This document shows, in pieces, positions 54,259 through 64,000 of a DNA stretch of 64,000 nt (within the stretch, counting starts at the first letter, position 1; each line of letters begins with the position of its first letter). The stretch comes from Minicystis rosea (GTDB taxonomy: Bacteria; Myxococcota_A; Polyangia; Polyangiales; Polyangiaceae). Under the pieces are notes generated by a model. It ran no database searches, was not told where the DNA came from, and saw only the letters and a program-made list of their open reading frames with translations. A program made the position numbers and the translations under genes. Where the stretch lies: contig CP016211.1 in NCBI GenBank assembly GCA_001931535.1, forward strand, positions 5,749,573-5,813,572. Direction: 5' to 3'.

Positions 54259-54869
54259 GGCGTCCCGCTCTCCGCGTCGATCCGGTCGCGCTGCTCCGGC
54301 GGCACGTCACCGATGGCCGCGTGCTGGCTGTGGTTGAGCACGCGCACCCAGGTGACGATCTTCCAGCGATCCTCGACCGGGATCTGCTTCTTGTACGACG
54401 GCATGTTGCGCACGCCGTTCGAGATGACGTTGAAGATCTCCCCGTCCGGCATGGTGCGGACGCGGTCCGATCCGAGATCGACGGGCAGCGGGTAGCCGCG
54501 CTTGATCACCATCCCGTGACCGCTGCCGCTCTGATCGTGGCAGGGGGCACAGTAGATGTTGAAGCGATCCTGCCCGCGCTTGAGGGTCGCCTCGTCCACG
54601 GTGATCGGCGCGGTGGCGACGAACGAGCCGTCGGTCGCCTTGCCGCGCCAGTAGACGTCGTCCTCGCGGAGCTGGCCCTGCGCCACCGTGCCCTCGACGA
54701 GCGGGCGCTGCGCGCGGCCGTCGGGGAACAGCGGGCTCGCCTGCTCCGGGAGGTACTTCTGCTGCCAGTCCATGTCGCCGATCACGTGGATCGGCGGGTC
54801 TTCGCTGACGGCGCCGCGGCAGCCCGCGCCGACGATCGCGAGCCCGGCGATGAGGAGCATGCGCTTCAC
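54255..54869 (-). CDS. actE: Alternative complex III subunit ActE, monohaem cytochrome c lipoprotein
   Basis: 204 residues from a GTG in a GTGA overlap with actD. The lipobox is IVGAGC (about residue 17). One haem motif, CAPCH, is followed by SGSGHGMVIKRG, and a Met-containing region (VRNMPSYKKQIPVEDRW) supplies the distal ligand. ActE is the mobile-like cytochrome of ACIII that passes electrons out to the oxidase. The conserved DMDWQQKYLPEQ N-terminal block fits this subunit. Confidence 0.88.
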   Translation of the reverse strand: MKRMLLIAGLAIVGAGCRGAVSEDPPIHVIGDMDWQQKYLPEQASPLFPDGRAQRPLVEGTVAQGQLREDDVYWRGKATDGSFVATAPITVDEATLKRGQDRFNIYCAPCHDQSGSGHGMVIKRGYPLPVDLGSDRVRTMPDGEIFNVISNGVRNMPSYKKQIPVEDRWKIVTWVRVLNHSQHAAIGDVPPEQRDRIDAESGTP

Positions 54870-55541
54870 GTCCGCACCTCCTGGAGCTCCTTGACGCCGA
54901 GGTTCTCGAGCATCTCCCTGGTCTTCTCTCGGTCGAACTTGGGGTCCTTGGCTTCGACGCTGATGAAGAACGCGTCGTCGCTGTGACGGTGGAACGAAGG
55001 GTGCTGGAACGTCGGGTGGAAGAACGTCGGCAACCGGAGCCACGCCCACAGCCCGAAGAAGCACGTCAGGCCCGCGAGGAGCACCGTGAGCTCGAAGAAG
55101 ATCGGGATGTACGCCTGGTACGAGAACGGCAGCTTGCCGCTGATGTTCTGCGGGTAGTCGACGGCCTGCGTGTAGTACGCGAGCGCGATCGCCCCCGTCA
55201 GGCCGGTGACGCCGCCGCCGAAGACGATGAGCGGGAACTTCGTCCGCGGCAGGCCCATCGCCTTCTCCAGCCCGTGGACCGGGAAGGGCGTGTGCGCGTC
55301 GAACTGCTTGTACCCCGCGTCGCGAAGCGTCTCGCACGCGTGATAGAGCTCGGCCGGCGTGGTGAACCAACCCATGAGCCCGAAGAGCTCGTGGTGCTCG
55401 ATCTTCGTCGCCTTCTCCGGATAGGGATCCGCCTCGGCGGCAGCAGTCTGCACTGCTGCCTCCTCGACGGGCGCCTTTTGAGCGGGCGCGGGCTTCTCGG
55501 CGGGGCTGTTGCCGGCCGACGCCTTGCGCTTCTTCTTCTTG

Positions 55542-55549
<8 letters not shown>
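54866..55549 (-). CDS. actD: Alternative complex III subunit ActD (DUF3341)
   Basis: 227 residues from a GTG; GGAGG precedes it and the start lies eight bases inside actC. The N-terminus is Lys/Ala-rich and disordered (SDKKKKRKASAGNSPAEKPA). The core has the DUF3341 pattern (FGLMGWFTTPAELYHACETL, FDAHTPFPVHGLEKAMGL) and two transmembrane helices (FPLIVFGGGVTGLTGAIALA and IFFELTVLLAGLTCFFGLWA). ActD is a membrane subunit of unknown catalytic role in the complex. Confidence 0.9.
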
Positions 55550-56965
<1,416 letters not shown>

Positions 56966-56969
<4 letters not shown>

Positions 56970-59900
56970 GCGCCCTCGAGCGCGGGGTTCGGGTTCTTGA
57001 CCTTGGCCATGTACGAGACACGCGGCCTGACGTTGATCTCCTCGAGCATGCGGTAAGTCCGCTCTTCCTTCGCGCGGTGCGCGACCTTGCTCGACTTGTC
57101 GTTGAGATCGCCGAAGACGATCGCCTGCGTCGGGCACGCCTGCTGGCAGGCCGTGACGACGGCGCCGTCGGCGACGCGATCATGGCCTTCCTTCTTGGCG
57201 TCGATCTTGGCGTGGTTGATCCGCTGCACGCAGAACGTGCACTTCTCCATCACGCCGCGGGTCCGGACGGTGACGTCCGGGTTCATGCGCATCTTGTCGA
57301 TCTCGACGAGGCCGTTCGTGTAGTTGAAGAAGTTGAACTTCCGAACCTTGAACGGGCAGTTGTTGGCGCAGTACCGCGTGCCGATGCAGCGGTTGTACGC
57401 CATGTCGTTGAGACCTTCGGGGCTGTGCGTCGTCGCGCCGACCGGGCAGACCTGCTCGCAGGGCGCGTTCTCGCACTGCTGGCACATGGTCGGCTGCGAG
57501 TGGCTCGTCGGCTCGTCGGGGCTGCCCTCGAAGTAACGGTCCACGCGGATCCAGTGCATCTCGCGCGAGCGCGAGACGCCGTCGCTGCCGACGACGGGGA
57601 TGTTGTTCTCCGCCTGGCAGGCCGTGACGCAGGCGTTGCACCCGACGCACGCGTTGAGGTCGACGTTGAGACCCCAGGCGTGGCCCTCGTAGGTGAACTC
57701 CTTCCAGAGGCTGAAGAGCTGCGGCTTCTCGGCCTTCTTCTGGGCGAAGTCGGGGTCGTGGAGGAACTCCTTCAACGTCCCCTCGCGCACCATCGGGCGG
57801 CCTTCGGTCGCGAAGTGCTCCTGCGTGCGGGAGAGCGCGCTCTTCACGCCCGTCTTCGACACCTGGCCCGCGGTCACGTCGAAGCCGCCGCTCGTGCGGA
57901 GCGACGTCGTGTCGACGCCGACGCCCTTGCCGACGTGCCCGACCGTCTTGCGGCCCTGACCGATGGTGATGGCGATCGACTTGTCGGCCTGCCCCGGCGC
58001 GATGAGCGCAGGGAGCGTGACCTTCGCGCCGCCGGCCGAGACGTCGAGCATGTCGCCGTCCTCGACACCGAGCTCCTTCGCCGTCGCCGGCGACACGAGC
58101 GCGACGTTGCCCCAAGTGAGCTTCGTCATCGGATCGGGCAGCTCTTGCATCCACCCGTTGTTGGCGAAGCGACCGTCGTACGCGTGCGGATCGCTGTGGA
58201 ACGTGATCTCCACCGCGTCCACCGCGGCCGGCAGCGCCTTGAGCGCCTTGGCCACATCACCCGCGGCGGGCGTCACGGTCTCGACGACCGAAGCGCTGCC
58301 CGTCCACAGGCCGTCGTGGAGCGCGTGGCGCAGGCTGCGCTCGAAGTCGAGGCCCGCGTGCTTCGTGCCCTGCCACGTGGAGCGCACGATCTCGTACGAC
58401 TTGCGACCGCGGCCGAGGATGAGGTCGAGGACCTCGGTGTCGGTGCGGCCGCTCCACAGCGGCGCGATCAGCGGCTGAATCAGCGACGCCGTCCCGTCCT
58501 CGGAGGCGGTGTCGCCCCACGACTCGAGGAAGTGCGCGCGGTTCAGGTGCCAGGTCGCGGCGGTCGACGTCTCGTCGATGTGCGACGAGAGGTGCACCGC
58601 GGTGATGCCGGCGAGCGCCTCGCCGAGCTTCGCGTCGGCCGGCGCGTTGAACACCGGGTTGCCACCGAGGATCACCACCGTGTCGATCGCGCGCGAGCGG
58701 ATGTCGTTCGCGAGCTTCACGAGCTCGGCCGGCCCCGACACCGTCGGCGAGACGGGCGGCGGCGGAGCAGGCGGCGGCGGGGGCGGAGGAGGCGGCGGCG
58801 CGTCGGCAGCAGCACCCTCGGCCGGCGGCGGAGGCGGCGGCGCGGGGGGCGGAGGCGGCGGCGGCGGAGCATCGAACGGCGCCACGTAGGACACCGTCTT
58901 GCCCGTGTTCCCAAGCCCGTGGTTCATCAGCGCCACGAGCGCGTGGATCTCGGCGGGCAGCGCGCGGCCCGCGATCACGAGGCCCTTGCCCTTGTTCTGG
59001 AGCAGGTCCTGCGCGATGGCCTTCACGTGCTTGCTGGCCTTCTCGTCGAGGGCGGGCGCCGCGTTGACGGCGGCGGTCACCTCGCCGAGATCGACCCCGC
59101 CCTTCGCGAGCTCACGCGCGAGCGCCTGCGCGAACGCGGGCATCTTGCTGCGGGAGAGGCGGAGGCGGTGATCGGCGGCCACGCCCGTGAGCGTGAACGT
59201 GCTCTCGACGGCGTAGAGCCGGTTCATCCCCGGGCCGAGCTTCTCGCCCGTGCGCCCGCCGGCGAAGCCGCGCGATTGCTTGATCGCGCTGCCCTCCGTC
59301 ACGAGGATGTCGGCGTCGATGGCGACGATCGTCTGCGCCTTGGCGACGTCGAGGACCGTCTCGAGCTGACGCCCGAACGCGAGCTTCGCGCCCTTCTGCG
59401 CGTTGTCGCGACCGAAGGCCTCGTAGCGAACGAGGCGCGCCTCGGGCATCTCCTTCTTGATCTCGGCGAGCAGCGCCGCGACCGTCGGAGAGCGGTGATC
59501 CTCGGTGAGGATCGCGAGGCCCTTGCCCTTCTTCGCCTTCGCGCCTTCGCCCAGCTTGCGGAGGAACGTGGACGCGTCGTCCCAGCTCCTCTGCTGGCCC
59601 TTCTCCTTCGGCGTGTCGCTCCGATCCGGATCGTACATGTCGAGGATCTGCGCCTGGAGGAAGGTCGTCGAAGCGCCCAGGGTCTCCGGGTGCTTCGGGT
59701 TGCCTTCGATCTTGGTCGGGCGACCTTCGTGGCTCTCGACGAGCAGACCGAACGCCGTGCCCATGAACGGGATCGACGTCGCGAAGAAGAGCGGCTTGCC
59801 CGGGATGACCTCTTCGGGCGCGCGCGAGTACGGGACGATCGTCTCTTCGGGACGACGGCAGCCGGCGAGGCCGGCGAGCGCCATCGACGCGCCCATCACA

Positions 59901-60070
59901 CCGAGGAACTGACGACGACCGAGGCCCGTGGGCGGCTCGGAAGCGCCCTCGGGGAACTCGCGCGGCAGCGACTCCTGGAACTCCGGCGAGCCATTCAGCT
60001 CGCCGAGGCTGCGCCAGTACAGCTTGCCGGACTCGTTCCGGCTGAAGGGATACGGAGCTCGTTTACTCAT
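56966..60070 (-). CDS. actB: Alternative complex III subunit ActB (molybdopterin-like plus iron-sulfur)
   Basis: 1034 residues. A Tat-like twin-arginine segment with a following Cys (GLGRRQFLGVMGASMA, then GLAGC) lies near residues 52-75, suggesting export and possibly lipidation. About 80-740 is homologous to complex iron-sulfur molybdoenzymes but in this family lacks the cofactor. Residues about 398-441 are a proline-rich insertion, almost exclusively Pro/Ala. From about 790 the FrdB-like domain carries the ligands CVGCNACVTACQAEN, CQQCENAPCEQVCPVG, CIGTRYCANNCPF and CTFCVQRI, expected for one [3Fe-4S] and three [4Fe-4S] clusters. Electrons pass from quinol via ActC to this subunit, then to haem subunits A and E. 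Confidence 0.93.
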
Positions 60071-60729
60071 CGGTGGCACCCGGAGCAGTGGGTCGGCGGG
60101 TGGACGGTGCGTCCGTTGATCGTCGCGACGCCCGTCGACACGAGGACCGCCTTGGAGGGGCCGGTCCAATCCATCTTCGTCACCTCGGACTTGTCGTCGC
60201 GGAGGTGAGCCGTGGGATCACGGTGGCACTCGAGGCACCAGCCCATGCTGAGGGGCTTCTCCTGTTGCACCCGAACCATCTGGTCGACGCGACCGTGGCA
60301 GCTCGCGCAGCCGACGCCGGCATTCAAGTGCGCGCTGTGGTCGAAGTAGACGTAGTCGGGAAGGTTGTGGATCTTGATCCACGGAATCGGCTTGTCGCTC
60401 GCGTAGCTCTCACGCACACCGAGCAGCTTGAGGCTGTCGGTGCGGACCTTGGCGTGGCAATTCATGCACGTCTCGGTCGGAGGGATCTGCGCGAAACCCG
60501 ATTTCTCCACCGTCGAGTGACAGTACCGGCAGTCGATTCCCAGATCGCCGGCGTGCAGCTTGTGGCTGTACTCGATGGGTTGAACGGGCGCGTAGCCAAC
60601 TTCGAGGTGTTTGTTGGTCCCGTAGTACCAAAGGCCTCCGACCAGTGCGGTGCCTACGGGACCGAGCCCGAAGAGAACCGCCATCGGCAAGACCTTGTTG
60701 GACCAGCGGGGGAATAGATATCTCGGCAT
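60067..60729 (-). CDS. actA: Alternative complex III subunit ActA, pentahaem cytochrome c
   Basis: 220 residues. One N-terminal transmembrane anchor (VLPMAVLFGLGPVGTALVGG) precedes a domain with five haem motifs: CRYCH, CMNCH, CASCH, CLECH and CSGCH, matching the five haems of ActA. Further His residues (SHKLHAG, FDHSAHLN) supply distal ligands. It is the first gene of the operon and overlaps actB by ATGA. A 409-bp spacer upstream is the probable promoter region. Confidence 0.93.
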   Translation of the reverse strand: MPRYLFPRWSNKVLPMAVLFGLGPVGTALVGGLWYYGTNKHLEVGYAPVQPIEYSHKLHAGDLGIDCRYCHSTVEKSGFAQIPPTETCMNCHAKVRTDSLKLLGVRESYASDKPIPWIKIHNLPDYVYFDHSAHLNAGVGCASCHGRVDQMVRVQQEKPLSMGWCLECHRDPTAHLRDDKSEVTKMDWTGPSKAVLVSTGVATINGRTVHPPTHCSGCHR

Positions 60730-61138
60730 GGTCGTTCGCTACCGCCGCCCCCCTAGGGCGTGACGCGTGCGGAGGATTAGCGGCGTCCCCCGGGGTGACA
60801 AGTCGACAAGGTGCCGCACCCCGCGGCAGCTTGCCGCGGGCGGGTCCGGGGATTGCAGATCCGCAATACCGGCATCTCACGCCGAAACACGGCCCATCCC
60901 CGTGAGCACACCCACCGTGGATCGCGTGCGGCGAGCCAAGATGCGCGCTGCGGGCACGTGCCGGGCACGTGCCGGGCACGTGCCCGGGGGGTGCGAAGGG
61001 TGACGTAGGGTAAGGGCTCGCGCAACCCTTGGGGATTTTGTCGGCTGCTTCCCGGAGGATGGTCCGGAATTGCTGGTATCGGCATTGCTTGGGCGCACGC
61101 GCCCGGAGTGTGTGCCGGGCCACGAAGGGGCAGCGACC
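60730..61138. other. 409-bp divergent spacer with act-operon promoter region
   Basis: This region separates actA (minus) and a small hypothetical gene (plus). It holds a 9-bp perfect hairpin (CCCGCGGCA/TGCCGCGGG, 60820-60840) and three tandem GGGCACGTGCC units. A weak minus-strand promoter candidate is TTGTCA (60801-60796) 16 bases from TAATCC (60779-60774). No gene is supported in it. Confidence 0.4.
60952..60985. repeat. Three tandem copies of GGGCACGTGCC
   Basis: Perfect 11-bp units start at 60952, 60963 and 60974; each contains the palindrome GGCACGTGCC. The motif recurs at 15793-15850. The copies lie upstream of both flanking genes. Confidence 0.75.
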
Positions 61139-61486
61139 ATGACGGCGAAGGCAACGATCCCGGCGAATGCGGAGTCGGCCATCACGACCCTGTTCGAGTC
61201 CGCGATCGCGGCGACGCGCGTGTTTTGGGCCCAGCGCGCGGATGGCTCGCTCTTCTGCGCCGACTGGGAGTGGTGCTGCCCGGAGATTCCCGCGGTGCTC
61301 GGCGGCATGGACGTGGTGGTCTTCATGACGCGCGGCCCGTCGAGCGCGCGCGTCGCGCGGAGCGGTGTGCTCGTGGTCTCGCTGGATGCGTCGCGTGTGT
61401 GGGGCCGCTGGCAGCGCGTGCTCTCACGCGTTCCACACGACACGCGCGCGAGCACCTGGGACGACCGGCTCGAAGTCGAAATCTAG
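61139..61486 (+). CDS. Small hypothetical protein
   Basis: 115 residues from ATG 61139 (AAGGGG about eight bases upstream; the frame is open 23 codons earlier without a site). No signal peptide or membrane helix is seen. Aromatic-rich stretches (AATRVFWAQRADGSLF, CADWEWCCPEIPAVLGG) and a Cys pair suggest a small alpha/beta fold. The C-terminal part has a strand-helix pattern (VVVFMTRGPSSARVARSG). Unrecognised. Codon use agrees with neighbours, which supports it as a real gene. Confidence 0.5.
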   Translation: MTAKATIPANAESAITTLFESAIAATRVFWAQRADGSLFCADWEWCCPEIPAVLGGMDVVVFMTRGPSSARVARSGVLVVSLDASRVWGRWQRVLSRVPHDTRASTWDDRLEVEI

Positions 61487-61527
61487 CGCCGGCTGCGCGC
61501 GCCTCGGGCAAGCTCTCGCGCAACACG

Positions 61528-62385
61528 ATGCCGGAGCGCCCTGATCTCGAGCACGTCGTCCCCATCCTCGATCGCGAGCTTCGTGGGCAGACGATCACCG
61601 ACGTGCGCGTCGACAAGCCCGTCGTGCTGCGCGTGGCGCTGCGCGATCCGGTGACCGTGATCGTGGGCCGGAGCATCACGACGGTGCGGCGGCGCGCGCA
61701 CTTCGTGATCGTCGGCCTCGGCGGCGATCCCGCGCTCGAGATCGTGGTCGCGCCCATGCTCGCTGGCCGCTTCACCATCGCGAAGCCCGACGATCGCCGC
61801 CCCGCCGATCTCGCGCTCACGCTCTCACTCGGAGACGGGCGCGAGCTGCGCTACCGCGACGACGTGCAGATGGGGAAGGTGTACGTGATCGAAGCGGGCC
61901 GTTGGGATCAAGTGCCCGGGCTCGCCGCGATCGGCGTCGACGTGCTCGATCCCAAGGCCTTCACGCGCCCGGCGTTCCGCGCGCTGGCGAAGAAGCGCAA
62001 GGATCAGGTCAAGGTCTTCCTCATGGACAAGGCCGCGCTCGATGCGATGGGCAACGCCTATGCGGATGAAGTCCTCTGGGAGGCGCGCCTCCATCCGAAG
62101 ACGTTCGTGCGGAGCCTCTCCGAGGCGGAGATCGACGCGCTCCACGACGCCATCGTGAAGGTGCTCTCCAACGCTCGCGACGAGATCGCGCGCCGCGCGC
62201 CGCCGCTCGATCAGAAGCTGCGCGACTTCCTCGTGGTGCGGAATCGTCACGGCGAGGCCTGCCCGCGGTGCGGCGCCAAGATTCGCAAAGCCGGCGTGCA
62301 TGGGCACGACGCGTTCTTCTGCCCGGAGTGCCAACCCGACGAGCGCGGCGCGGCGATCGTCGACTTCCGCCGCGCGAAGAAGTGA
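61528..62385 (+). CDS. Divergent formamidopyrimidine-DNA glycosylase (Fpg/Nei family)
   Basis: 285 residues starting MPERPDLEHVVPILDRELRG. The N-terminal Pro and the following Glu, which form the Schiff base and proton relay, are present. The H2TH region is well conserved (DAMGNAYADEVLWEARLHP), and a C-terminal zinc finger is complete (ACPRCGAKIRKAG, FFCPECQ). The expected Lys57 strand (RRRGKYLLL in Fpg) reads RRRAHFVIV here, and the finger Arg (G-R-T/S) reads GHDAFF. These changes suggest altered lesion specificity or a Nei-like subclass. It removes oxidised bases from DNA. It is translationally coupled (GTGA) to the next, unrelated-looking membrane protein. Confidence 0.85.
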   Translation: MPERPDLEHVVPILDRELRGQTITDVRVDKPVVLRVALRDPVTVIVGRSITTVRRRAHFVIVGLGGDPALEIVVAPMLAGRFTIAKPDDRRPADLALTLSLGDGRELRYRDDVQMGKVYVIEAGRWDQVPGLAAIGVDVLDPKAFTRPAFRALAKKRKDQVKVFLMDKAALDAMGNAYADEVLWEARLHPKTFVRSLSEAEIDALHDAIVKVLSNARDEIARRAPPLDQKLRDFLVVRNRHGEACPRCGAKIRKAGVHGHDAFFCPECQPDERGAAIVDFRRAKK

Positions 62386-64000
62386 CCGCCGTACGCGGAC
62401 GAACGTGGCTGCGGGTCGCCGTCGTCTTCGCGGTGCTCGCGATCACGGGGCTCGCCCAGGCGGGGCGATGGGTAATCCCGCCGGGCCAAGAGGCGCTCGT
62501 CGGACGGATGCTGGGCGGCGATCTGCCGGGCGGTTGTCGCTTCGCGGGCGCGTCGCTCGAGAAGACGCAGGTCCTCGCGCGGTATGCCTGTCCTGCCGGC
62601 GAAGGGCGGCTCATGCTGCGCCATCCGAGCGACGCGAGGGACGCGGTCGTGCGATCGCAACAGCTCGCCGTCGTCGTCGCGACGGATGCTCCGGTACCGG
62701 CCGCGCTGGTGACCGCGCTCGGTGAGCGGCTGCGCGCCGAAGAGAGCGCGTGGCGCTGGATGGCGGAGGGCCGATCGCTCGGACGCACGATGGAGGAAGC
62801 CGGGCTCTCGGCGCGCACACGCAAGCTGGTGGTGCCGCTGGGCGCTGCGGCGGCCGTCGCGTTCGCGGCCACGCTCGCGGTCGCGCTGGCGATCGCGCGG
62901 TGGATGGCGCGGCGGTCGCCGCCCGCGGAGACGAGCGCGAAGAATGGGCTCGACGATCTGCGCGCCGCAGCGGTGACCATCGCGGCGGCATTCGCGTTCC
63001 TGAAGATGACGTATCCGGCGGCGCCGGTGCATGCGGACACGACGCGCGATTTGCTCATGGCCGCGGATTGCCTCACGGGGCACGGGTGCGATCATGGGCC
63101 GCCGACGACGCTCGGGGTGATCGTGCAAGGCGCGCTGTGGACGCGCTGGCTCGCGCTGGGCCGAACGTTGGGGCTCGGGATTGGAGCGGTGCAGACGGCG
63201 ACGCATGCGCTGTTCGCGCTCTCGGCGGGCGTGGTGCTGCTCTCCGCGCGCCGGCGTTTCGGGCGCGATCTCGGGTGGCTCGCGGCGGCGCTCTACGTGA
63301 TTGGCGCGGCCACGTTGCTCGACGTGCCCATCCTTTGGAATCCATCGCTCGCGCCGCTGCCGCTCGCGATCTTTCATGCGCTCTTGGTCGAGCTCGCGTG
63401 GGATCGCGATGGTGACGGCGGCGCGGCGCGCTCGATCGCGCTCGCGGCCGGGGCCGCGTTCGGGCTGGCGCTGGCCATCGATTGCCATGTGCTCTTCGCC
63501 GTCCTGGTGCCCGTGTTGTTCGCTGCGATCGCCGGATCCGCGCGCCGGCCGTGGGCGGCGACGGTCACCGCTGCCGTCGTGTTGACGGGCACGCTGCTCG
63601 TCGATTCCCGCACCGCGTGGCGGGTGAATGCGCGCGCCTTCGTGGACGCGGGAGCCGCGTTGCCGCTCGCGGCGATGGTCGTGCTGGCGGCGGTGTGCGC
63701 GGCGATCGCGCGCCCACAGATCCTCGCGCTGCCGCCGCGATGGCGGGCGTTCGTATTCGTTGGAGCAGCAACGATTTACACGACGGGGGCCACCATCGCG
63801 CTGTTCGCGGTGCTCGGGCCGGCGGCGGGGCATCGCTATCTCGTGCCGGCCGTGCCCGGGCTCGCGCTCTGTGCAGCCGCGCTGGTGCGCGCCGGCGCGC
63901 GACGGGCGATCGCCGACGTCGAGCGCGTGACCGCCGTCGGTGCCGCGATCGCGCTCGTGGTGACGGCGGGTGTGCGGAGGACACGAGCGCCGATCGCCGC
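62382..64000 (+). CDS. Large multi-pass membrane protein, N-terminal 539 residues (partial)
   Basis: The frame opens with GTG inside the mutM-like stop (GTGA) and runs off the window without a stop, so the C-terminus is missing. A signal/anchor (WLRVAVVFAVLAITGLAQAG) is followed by a periplasmic-looking stretch with Cys pairs (GGCRFAGASLEK, ARYACPAGEGR). From about residue 145 there are many Ala/Leu/Val-rich helices (AAAVAFAATLAVALAIARWM, GWLAAALYVIGAATLLDVPI, AAFGLALAIDCHVLFAVLVP). The architecture, with extended external loops between helices, recalls ArnT/PMT-type or polymer-export proteins, but no signature is clear. Function unassigned. Confidence 0.6.
   Translation, partial: MTAVRGRTWLRVAVVFAVLAITGLAQAGRWVIPPGQEALVGRMLGGDLPGGCRFAGASLEKTQVLARYACPAGEGRLMLRHPSDARDAVVRSQQLAVVVATDAPVPAALVTALGERLRAEESAWRWMAEGRSLGRTMEEAGLSARTRKLVVPLGAAAAVAFAATLAVALAIARWMARRSPPAETSAKNGLDDLRAAAVTIAAAFAFLKMTYPAAPVHADTTRDLLMAADCLTGHGCDHGPPTTLGVIVQGALWTRWLALGRTLGLGIGAVQTATHALFALSAGVVLLSARRRFGRDLGWLAAALYVIGAATLLDVPILWNPSLAPLPLAIFHALLVELAWDRDGDGGAARSIALAAGAAFGLALAIDCHVLFAVLVPVLFAAIAGSARRPWAATVTAAVVLTGTLLVDSRTAWRVNARAFVDAGAALPLAAMVVLAAVCAAIARPQILALPPRWRAFVFVGAATIYTTGATIALFAVLGPAAGHRYLVPAVPGLALCAAALVRAGARRAIADVERVTAVGAAIALVVTAGVRRTRAPIA

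Noticed and set aside
57077..60208. 1043-codon plus-strand frame opposite actB
   Set aside because: Shadow of actB; composed almost wholly of Arg, Val, Glu and His, with no domains.
60773..60801. Sigma70-type promoter for actA
   Set aside because: TTGTCA/TAATCC with a 16-base spacer matches only partly at the -10 box; mentioned but not called.

Overview
The window reads as chromosomal DNA of a very GC-rich delta-type bacterium, most likely a myxobacterium of the Sorangiineae/Polyangiales. This is inferred from gene content: a eukaryote-like Ser/Thr kinase, many exported lipoproteins and beta-propellers, a giant Rhs protein, a phosphorelay hybrid kinase, and an alternative complex III/caa3 respiratory cluster, all in strongly GC3-biased coding DNA. 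I found no rRNA, tRNA, CRISPR array, insertion sequence or phage module.

Layout. 0-4.1 kb holds the end of an amidase, a GNAT acetyltransferase, two small exported or membrane proteins, a LysR regulator and a putative lipoprotein. 4.1-15.6 kb is a three-gene accessory cassette on the minus strand: two related beta-rich proteins, the second with a C-terminal IPT/TIG domain, then a 3023-residue Rhs protein with carbohydrate-binding-like modules and a membrane-active-looking C-terminal tail. 16-20.7 kb carries a KAS III-like/VOC pair, a small alpha/beta protein with an S/R/P-rich tail, and an enlarged ThDP enzyme of the acetolactate synthase family. 21.4-25.5 kb holds a receiver-HATPase protein convergent with a large hybrid histidine kinase. 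26.1-29.8 kb is a Ser/Thr kinase, a TPR/PEGA-type envelope protein and a lipoprotein. 30.3-30.7 kb is an unusual array of 42-bp repeats whose hairpin arms vary but largely stay paired. 31.8-36.8 kb holds exported proteins and a pentahaem cytochrome.

37.4-42.2 kb is an oxidative pentose phosphate operon (gnd-zwf-opcA-pgl) with every junction overlapping. A DUF433 protein, a MutS-like ATPase and a zinc-ribbon protein follow. 45.2-60.7 kb is the respiratory block: actABCDEF (alternative complex III, quinol to cytochrome c), an extra charged membrane protein, an SCO copper chaperone, and caa3 oxidase subunits II, I, III and IV, with a RegB/RegA-type redox two-component system downstream. The oxidase subunit II gene carries a one-base deletion in this sequence. 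The window ends with a small unknown protein, a divergent Fpg/Nei glycosylase and the start of a large membrane protein.

How it fits together. The respiratory block encodes quinol oxidation by ACIII, electron transfer to a caa3 oxidase, and metal delivery by SCO, probably with redox-responsive control. The pentose phosphate operon supplies NADPH. The Rhs cassette is the clearest candidate for an undescribed, probably antagonistic or surface-acting, system.
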